From positions 1-5,060 of the forward strand of contig JANTGU010000197.1 in assembly GCA_024762735.1 (NCBI GenBank): DNA of 5,060 nt, written 5' to 3'. The notes under the pieces were generated by a model that had not been told where the DNA came from, made no database searches, and saw only the letters and a list, made by a program, of their open reading frames with translations. This stretch comes from Bacteroidales bacterium. GTDB lineage: Bacteria > Bacteroidota > Bacteroidia > Bacteroidales > F082. A program made the position numbers and the translations under genes. Shown in pieces: positions 1 through 5,060 of the stretch. The first letter of the stretch is position 1; every line of letters begins with the position of its first letter.

Positions 1-2512
1 ATTTCTGGTCGGTGTAGATTTTAAAAGCCCCCGCTTGCAAGGTAATAGGGTCGCTGGTGCTGGTAACGTCAATTGATTCTCCGGTAAAATAGTCATACCA
101 TTTCCCTGTTGAATAAAAGTCAGGGTTAATGGATCCCTCTTTTACATCAAAATTACCAATAATGACCATAGACAAAGAGGGGCTGTTTAATCTTATCCTT
201 TTCATGGCGGTAGATACACTAAGGTCGTAATTGGTTGTTTCAAATAAATTTAAGGTGTCTTTTAAATCAATTAATGCTTTCCAGGTTAAGTAGAGGTGTT
301 GCCTGTTGATGTCATCCATATAATCCCAACGGGCAGGCTTGGGGTCAGTTCTGCAACCTCCATCCATGCATGGCCAGTTGATAGAGTAGTCAAACCCGCG
401 CTCGCCAAATTGCCATATCATTTTGGGTCCGGGGATGGTAAAAAAGAAGGCGCCGGCTAACTCCATGCGTTTTAATGCTGTGGGGAGGTCTTTGATTTGA
501 TAATCTCCACTTCCATTCCCGTAGGCCATGTTTTTATACATCAATCTCTCTTCATCGTGACTTTCCATATAGCCCATCACGTTGGGATCACTCCAACCTC
601 TCTTTTGATAAGAGATCCAGGAAAAGTCAGATTTCCCATTGTCAAAATAGCCCATCGTCGCTTCGTTGTAGTTGTAGTTTGAGTTTCCCCATAAAAGCAT
701 GCCATTGGCAGCAAGCACTTTCTCTTCATTGTTGGCAGCAAAGTGTTCAAGGATAACTAAGGCATTGGGATTGTCTTCCCAAATACGGCTTGACATGCGG
801 TTCAGAATATTAATTCTGGACTGATCGTACCCGCTTCCGTCTCCCGGTGTATTGGTGAAACCTTTGGTAAAATCAAAACGGAAACCATCAACGTGGTATT
901 CTCGCATCCAGTAACGGTTTACTGTGTCAACAAAAGCCTGTGTTTGTGGGCTTTCGTGGTTAAAATCATTTCCCCAGGAGTAGTCAGGGTTGGGAGATGT
1001 AGTATTGAACCATGGGTTGTTAGCTGCAGGCCGGTTGTTCTCTGCATCCCAATACTCCATGGCCATGGGGTTGGTGTTGTAAGCGTGATTTAAAACCATG
1101 TCCATGATGACTGCTATATTTCTTTTGTGACACTCATCTACAAAAGCCTTAAAAGTATCTTTCGGGCCGTAATATTTGTCAGGGGCAAAGTAGTAGTTAG
1201 GGTTGTATCCCCAGCTTAAGTTGCCTTCAAATTCGCTGACGGGCATGAGTTCGATAGCGTTAATGCCTAAGCGTTGCAAATAATCCAGGGTATCTTTTAA
1301 TGTGGCAAAATCATGCTTGTCAACAAAATCTCTCAGCAATAGTTCATACACGGTTAGATGTTCTTTTGCAGGAGGGGTGAAGTTTGAAACCTGCCACGAG
1401 TATGGAGTCTGATCTGTTTGTAAAACGGTTGCTATTCCAGATGTTTTACCGGATGGATATTGAATCAGGTTGGGATAGGTTTCGTTTGAAATGTACTGAT
1501 CGTTCCATGGATCACTTACTTTGTCAGCATAAGGATCGCCAATGCGAATTTGCCCGTCGATAAAATACTGAAAGATATACTCTTTTTTAGGAACTAGATT
1601 TGAAATCTGTACCCAAAAGTGTTTCCCATCGGGTGTTTGGTTCATGTATCCTTCATCATTTACCATCCAGTCGTTAAAATCACCCAGGACAAATGCGTAG
1701 TTTTTTTCAGGAGCATAAAGGCTAAGAACAACTGTATTGGCATCAATATAGTTGATGCCGTCTACTACGCCATCTGGGCGTTCAGCCACAGTAACAGGAC
1801 GGCGGACATAATAGTAAAATGAATCGGCCACAGCCCCCGTACTGTTTACCGCTATGGCTTTAATCCAATGGCTTCCGTCGCTGGAGGCTGTTATGTCGTA
1901 ACTAAAGTTGTCGGCAGTAGTGGAAAAAACTTTTACATCATCAATGTATAACATGGTGCTGTCAGCTTCACTTGAATTTCCTTCGGTGTGTATTGTTTCG
2001 TTTTGTTCAACAATTAAGGGGGATTGATCGGGCAAGGTAAACTGAACATTAAGTCCGCTGGTTGAAACGTCATAAAAAATATCTCCACCGGTTTCGGTTT
2101 TACCTTCAAGCCATTGTCCACCCACTTCGGCTTCGCTACGGAACACGAAGGCAAGTTTTTCAATAGTCTCGTTGGCAGGAACGCCATAATAATCACGAAT
2201 GGAAGGAGAGATTGTTAGCTGCCAAAGGTCACTGCCTACTTTTACCATTTTACAGTCGGGGATGTTAACGCCCCAGTCGGCTTTTACATATTTCCAGTCA
2301 GATCCGGAGGTGCTTTGATTCGTTATTACCCCTGTATGCGCGTAAACAGTGCCATTGTAACCTGCCAGCCCACCGCTTCCCAGGGTAGCGTCAAAAGTAA
2401 TGACCACCTGATCGTTTGAAGTAGGAAATGGTGGGTCGGCTGTAATAAGTTGAGCCTGACTTAATAGGGTTGTAAACAATGCTGCCGCCAGCACGATAAA
2501 TCTTTTCATCAT
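1..2512 (-). CDS. Secreted multidomain GH13 alpha-amylase-family enzyme (3' end beyond window)
   Basis: This is an alpha-glucan-acting glycoside hydrolase, probably cutting alpha-1,4 or alpha-1,6 bonds in starch or glycogen outside the cytoplasm. The frame is open from the tandem ATGs at 2512/2509 to the window edge, giving 837 codons and no stop. Residues 1-20 form a signal peptide (KR, then a hydrophobic stretch, then SQA|Q) with no lipobox Cys. Residues about 22-147 form a beta module containing YGVPANETIEKLAFVFR, a string I associate with Bacteroidota extracellular GH13 proteins. An Ig-like segment follows at about 150-240. A CBM48-like module at about 245-345 carries GDFNDW at 277-282. 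The catalytic barrel spans about 385-745 and is complete: DMVLNH (D471, N475, H476), GFRFD (R545, nucleophile D547), LEH (acid/base E589) and SHD (H652, D653). A C-terminal beta domain begins near 750. Exact specificity (amylase, pullulanase or neopullulanase) cannot be read from motifs. A type IX sorting tail could lie past the edge. The gene is second in line after a GH36-like gene but appears to have its own promoter. Confidence 0.95.
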   Translation of the reverse strand, partial: MMKRFIVLAAALFTTLLSQAQLITADPPFPTSNDQVVITFDATLGSGGLAGYNGTVYAHTGVITNQSTSGSDWKYVKADWGVNIPDCKMVKVGSDLWQLTISPSIRDYYGVPANETIEKLAFVFRSEAEVGGQWLEGKTETGGDIFYDVSTSGLNVQFTLPDQSPLIVEQNETIHTEGNSSEADSTMLYIDDVKVFSTTADNFSYDITASSDGSHWIKAIAVNSTGAVADSFYYYVRRPVTVAERPDGVVDGINYIDANTVVLSLYAPEKNYAFVLGDFNDWMVNDEGYMNQTPDGKHFWVQISNLVPKKEYIFQYFIDGQIRIGDPYADKVSDPWNDQYISNETYPNLIQYPSGKTSGIATVLQTDQTPYSWQVSNFTPPAKEHLTVYELLLRDFVDKHDFATLKDTLDYLQRLGINAIELMPVSEFEGNLSWGYNPNYYFAPDKYYGPKDTFKAFVDECHKRNIAVIMDMVLNHAYNTNPMAMEYWDAENNRPAANNPWFNTTSPNPDYSWGNDFNHESPQTQAFVDTVNRYWMREYHVDGFRFDFTKGFTNTPGDGSGYDQSRINILNRMSSRIWEDNPNALVILEHFAANNEEKVLAANGMLLWGNSNYNYNEATMGYFDNGKSDFSWISYQKRGWSDPNVMGYMESHDEERLMYKNMAYGNGSGDYQIKDLPTALKRMELAGAFFFTIPGPKMIWQFGERGFDYSINWPCMDGGCRTDPKPARWDYMDDINRQHLYLTWKALIDLKDTLNLFETTNYDLSVSTAMKRIRLNSPSLSMVIIGNFDVKEGSINPDFYSTGKWYDYFTGESIDVTSTSDPITLQAGAFKIYTDQK
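2450..2512 (-). other. Signal peptide of the GH13 enzyme and choice of start
   Basis: Two adjacent in-frame ATG codons (2512-2510 and 2509-2507) precede KRFIVLAAALFTTLLSQAQL. This gives a basic n-region, a hydrophobic core of about 13 residues and a signal peptidase I site after SQA. The mature protein probably begins with Gln. No Cys follows, so this is not a lipoprotein; the enzyme is periplasmic or secreted onward. The bases just upstream are AT-rich (AAAATTAATTATC) with no Shine-Dalgarno sequence, as is usual in Bacteroidota, so ribosome-binding evidence cannot decide between the two ATGs. Confidence 0.85.
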
Positions 2513-2529
2513 GATAATTAATTTTGCTA

Positions 2530-2537
2530 CAAAAGTA
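2530..2537 (-). promoter_or_regulatory. Bacteroidota-type -7 promoter box upstream of the GH13 gene
   Basis: Read on the minus strand this is TACTTTTG, an exact match to the Bacteroidota -7 consensus TAnnTTTG. It ends 17 bases before the first ATG, so transcription would start roughly 10-14 bases before that codon and leave a very short leader. The -33 side is weak: TGTG at 2562-2559, separated by 21 bases, matches only three of four bases of TTTG. The match and its placement are seen directly; activity is inferred. It suggests GH13 can be transcribed independently of the upstream gene. Confidence 0.5.
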
Positions 2538-2646
2538 ACTTAATTAATGGTGATTAGCCACATTCTCCAGACTATGCCATGAGGAAATGCTGCATTAACA
2601 AGGAGGTGAACACGATACTGTTTATGCAAACGATTGAGAAGAGTAG

Positions 2647-2687
2647 CAGAGTTTACCCAATTGGTAAATAATCTTCAATACACTCTG
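2647..2687 (-). repeat. Nested inverted repeat (possible RNA hairpin or operator) after the GH36-like gene
   Basis: On the plus strand TTTACC (2652-2657) pairs with GGTAAA (2663-2668) around the 5-base loop CAATT. The core also contains the perfect 8-base palindrome CCAATTGG (2657-2664). An outer CAGAG (2647-2651), flush against the inner stem, pairs with CTCTG (2683-2687) across a 14-base bulge. In the minus-strand transcript the structure starts 17 bases after the stop codon of the GH36-like gene. The bases that follow are pyrimidine-rich but not a U-tract, so it is not a canonical intrinsic terminator. It could stabilise the 3' end, act as a weak terminator, or serve as a regulator site about 140 bases upstream of GH13. 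Confidence 0.35.
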
Positions 2688-2704
2688 ATGAGTAGTGGCT
2701 GATT

Positions 2705-5060
2705 TTACAAATTCACTTCGACAACTTTATCAAAGGCCTTAAACTTGTCAGCACCATAAGGTAGCGGTGGCAATGTCCGTTCGTTAACTTGCCCTGTGGG
2801 TTTAATAGTGATGGTAGTCCCTTTGGCTTCTTTTACCGTTTTTACCCATACGGCTGCACTGCCTTTCCATGCACCGTTTGTAATGGACATTTTGATATCG
2901 GGGTTTGCATCCACCGGAACATCAGCCACGTACCATATCCACTTACCCTTAATTGACTGGGTTTTTGTGTTAAGTTTTTTCCCGCTTAGCGTAATCTCCA
3001 CTTCGGGGAAGTCCGTTTCCTTATTGTCTTCATCTGTTTTCAGTAAAACGGCAACCTGCTCAGCACCTTTTTTAGCTGTAGTATTTAGTGTGATGTTTAC
3101 CTTGCCTTTTTTATGAACAGTTGTGGAAACAAATTCAGGCTGCACTACTTGCTCAGGAAGATGCTGGTAGATTTGGGAGAAAGGAATTTCCCGCCCGTCA
3201 ACACTGACCTTTTGGATGATTTCGGGGTTGAGTACTTTCACCACTTTGGCATTGTCAAGCAACGTGTACACTACATCATCATTGACAACTTTACGTTCAA
3301 AAGGTACACCTGCAATAAGAGGCATGCCATCTTTACAACCAAGGGGATGCACTTCAAACAGGGCAGTTTCGTAGCCTGCCAAATCAATGTTTAACCTGGA
3401 GCCTGCTGCAAAAATTTGTGGGAAGATATAGCGTTTAGGATAGATTTGCTCAATGACAAGGTCGGTAGCGTTTTCGTCAATACCATAGATTGGGTCGAGG
3501 ACAATGGTGAGCTGGTCGCTTTCCACTTTTGGATTTCTGGCAGCAATAACGCCTTTGTCGCCTTGAAAATGGAGGTAAGCATAAGCGTTGCCAACAGCGG
3601 GATTGTCCCCTACCATAAAAGTAGAACTCAATATTTTGAACCGCTCTTTAGCCCATTTAATGGACTGTGAGAGCGCATGCCATTCACCATCTGTTAGGAT
3701 GTCGGGGGAGATGTAGAGCTCCCACATGGAAATTCCACGACCAAAATAGAGTACTGCATTGTTGGTAAAGGTTTCAAGACTTTCCCCTTCTTTGCTGATG
3801 TTTTCGAGTCTTCCTTTGATGATGCCGTGAATCATCAGGTTTGAAACCGGAAACCACGATTGACGAATATGTTCGTCATCCCAAAGAGCATAATCGCGAT
3901 AGGTCATGGCATTGTCGCGTCGTGTCATGGAAGGGACATCGGCGAAAGCATAGTCGGCGGCATCCATCCAAATTTGGTTGGCATATTGTACCCACCAAGG
4001 GCTTAGCCAGGTTCCGGAGGTAATGTTTAAGTAAACCTTGGGGTTGATGGCTCTAACAGCGTTGCATTTGTCTATTACCGATTCCATCACTGCCCGTCGG
4101 GAGTGAATACCAACCGGGTGGCCATGGTCAGGTTCGGAACATGAAAACTGAATACCGTCCCACTTGAAATAGGCCACATGATCGTTTTGCACGAAATCGG
4201 TAGTGCGCTTGCGAAACAGTTTCGAGTAGTTTTTTCCCGCCAGGCAAAGTTGCGCCGAACCGGCCACATCAATATTGCCGGCCACTTCATAACCATGGTC
4301 GTGCATCCAGTGAATTCTCTTTAAGGAGAAGGAATACCCGCCCGTAGGGCCAAACCATAACCCTAAGTCGGTCCCTGACTTTGCCAGTTCGTCAGCAATG
4401 GGGCGCATGCCATTGGGGAATTGTTTTGTTCTTAGTTTCCAGTCGCTTTCGTAGATATCCCACCCGTCATCTAACACAAAAGCGTTGATGGTGATGTTGT
4501 TTTTCTTGATGAAATTCTCTTTCACCAGATTCCAAATCCGCATTACATTTTCCTGGTTCATCACGGCATCTTTTGGTATGTTGGGGTAGTCGACTGATCG
4601 TAAATCATACCAGCTGTTGTACATGATGTAGGGGTCGGCCGGTGCTACACGAATACTTTTCACATATTGGTAAAACCATTTTTTTACGTAAGGTTCCGGT
4701 GTAATTCCCAACATTGACCAACTGCTCTCGACAGGAATATTTTTAACTTGCTCTCCTAAATATTGATAGAAGTCAAGGTTCTCCTTTGTGACATTATTGA
4801 TGGATGTTGGATACTCAATGCCCCCAAATGCGCCTGCCTGACTGTTTTTTATGGCAACAGGTTGTCCAAAATCACCCTTGTTAAGAATGTCAAAATTGCT
4901 CGTGGAAGATTTGTCTTTCTGATTGATTTTGCCTGCTCCTTCGATATCTTCAATGCTGATGGTAAAGGAGGCGTCTTTGTTATTTGATTTGTTGAAGAAT
5001 GTATAACGGCCTTTACGGGTATGAATCTTGTCAAGATAGTGTCCTGTAAGGGTCTGGTCA
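2705..5060 (-). CDS. GH36-like (clan GH-D) alpha-galactosidase-type glycoside hydrolase, 5' end beyond window
   Basis: This enzyme probably hydrolyses terminal alpha-linked galactose-type sugars by a retaining two-Asp mechanism. The frame is open from the window edge (first whole codon 5059-5057) to TAA at 2707-2705, giving 784 visible residues. The Met at 4714 is internal: 115 residues precede it with no stop, including FGGIEYP near residue 80, which fits the end of the N-terminal beta-sandwich of such enzymes. The barrel follows at about 145-445: YNSWYD, LDDGW (DDGW 197-200, expected sugar-binding), then FKWD with likely nucleophile D301, and IWMDAAD with D366 or D369 as acid/base candidates. 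A beta domain and a further C-terminal beta-rich region end in KVVEVNL; no type IX sorting tail is seen. The canonical GH36 glycine-rich loop before the acid/base is replaced by TSGTWLSPWW, so the enzyme is diverged and its exact substrate is open. Any signal peptide lies outside the window. Confidence 0.85.
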   Translation of the reverse strand, partial: DQTLTGHYLDKIHTRKGRYTFFNKSNNKDASFTISIEDIEGAGKINQKDKSSTSNFDILNKGDFGQPVAIKNSQAGAFGGIEYPTSINNVTKENLDFYQYLGEQVKNIPVESSWSMLGITPEPYVKKWFYQYVKSIRVAPADPYIMYNSWYDLRSVDYPNIPKDAVMNQENVMRIWNLVKENFIKKNNITINAFVLDDGWDIYESDWKLRTKQFPNGMRPIADELAKSGTDLGLWFGPTGGYSFSLKRIHWMHDHGYEVAGNIDVAGSAQLCLAGKNYSKLFRKRTTDFVQNDHVAYFKWDGIQFSCSEPDHGHPVGIHSRRAVMESVIDKCNAVRAINPKVYLNITSGTWLSPWWVQYANQIWMDAADYAFADVPSMTRRDNAMTYRDYALWDDEHIRQSWFPVSNLMIHGIIKGRLENISKEGESLETFTNNAVLYFGRGISMWELYISPDILTDGEWHALSQSIKWAKERFKILSSTFMVGDNPAVGNAYAYLHFQGDKGVIAARNPKVESDQLTIVLDPIYGIDENATDLVIEQIYPKRYIFPQIFAAGSRLNIDLAGYETALFEVHPLGCKDGMPLIAGVPFERKVVNDDVVYTLLDNAKVVKVLNPEIIQKVSVDGREIPFSQIYQHLPEQVVQPEFVSTTVHKKGKVNITLNTTAKKGAEQVAVLLKTDEDNKETDFPEVEITLSGKKLNTKTQSIKGKWIWYVADVPVDANPDIKMSITNGAWKGSAAVWVKTVKEAKGTTITIKPTGQVNERTLPPLPYGADKFKAFDKVVEVNL

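Larger units (their letters stand above)
2513..2704. other. Intergenic region between the two glycoside hydrolase genes
   Basis: This 192-base gap follows the stop of the GH36-like gene and precedes the GH13 start. It has a nested inverted repeat at 2647-2687, close to the upstream stop, and a -7 box at 2530-2537. It also has a plus-strand AAGGAGGTGA at 2600-2609. There is no tRNA-like or conserved-protein signal. The gap is long for tightly coupled operon genes, which fits a separate promoter, but readthrough from the upstream gene is possible because no clear intrinsic terminator is present. Confidence 0.6.

Noticed and set aside
497..1822. Plus-strand open frames at 497-682, 893-1093 and 1619-1822
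   Set aside because: They are antisense to the GH13 catalytic and CBM48-like regions. Their translations have no domain-like sequence, and the opposite strand carries clear catalytic motifs.
2631..2704. Intrinsic terminator after the GH36-like gene
   Set aside because: A stem is present, but it is AT-rich, bulged and followed by mixed pyrimidines rather than a run of T on the minus strand.
2705..4714. Met at 4714 as the start of the GH36-like gene (669 residues)
   Set aside because: The frame stays open to the window edge with 115 further residues that read as family-like sequence (FGGIEYP and the strand leading into YNSWYD). The Met lies inside a conserved stretch (SWSMLGITPEPY), so it is internal.
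2796..4987. Plus-strand open frames at 2796-3116, 3113-3394, 3416-3670, 3841-4023 and 4763-4987
   Set aside because: All are antisense to the GH36-like gene, have low-complexity or shadow-like translations, and lack a convincing promoter or family resemblance.
2014..5034. Minus-strand alternative-frame open stretches at 2014-2196, 3391-3594, 4087-4296 and 4849-5034
   Set aside because: They lie within the two large genes in other frames and look like chance shadows.
1..5060. Frameshift or pseudogene in either large gene
   Set aside because: I followed the GH13 frame by codon through most of its length, including all four catalytic motifs, and the GH36-like frame from 5059 to its stop. Both stay in one frame with no internal stop.
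1..5060. CRISPR array, tRNA/rRNA, insertion sequence or phage elements
   Set aside because: No spaced direct repeats, cloverleaf-like segments, transposase motifs or terminal inverted repeats were seen.

Overview
The window looks like part of a Bacteroidota genome. It has moderate GC and start regions without a Shine-Dalgarno sequence. It also has a TAnnTTTG-type -7 promoter box and a secreted multidomain glycoside hydrolase of the kind common in Bacteroidota carbohydrate loci. Genus cannot be told from the sequence.

Both real genes lie on the minus strand and both are cut by a window edge, so transcription runs from high to low coordinates. Positions 5060-2705 hold the last 784 codons of a glycoside hydrolase with the clan GH-D (GH36-like, alpha-galactosidase-type) active-site pattern; its start is upstream of the window. 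Positions 2704-2513 are a 192-base intergenic gap. It contains a nested inverted repeat just after the upstream stop codon and a good Bacteroidota -7 box just before the next gene. Positions 2512-1 hold the first 837 codons of an exported GH13 (alpha-amylase superfamily) enzyme. It has a signal peptide, an N-terminal beta module, an Ig-like segment, a CBM48-like module, a complete catalytic barrel and the start of a C-terminal beta domain. Its stop codon lies outside the window.

The two enzymes plausibly act in one carbohydrate-utilisation locus. GH13 would cut alpha-glucans such as starch or glycogen outside the cytoplasm, and the GH36-like enzyme would remove terminal alpha-linked galactose-type sugars. 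No SusC/SusD pair, regulator or transporter is visible, so a shared substrate is inference. I found no RNA gene, CRISPR array, mobile element or phage-like sequence, and nothing that requires a new biological system. The points most worth checking are the diverged GH36-like active site and the intergenic structures.
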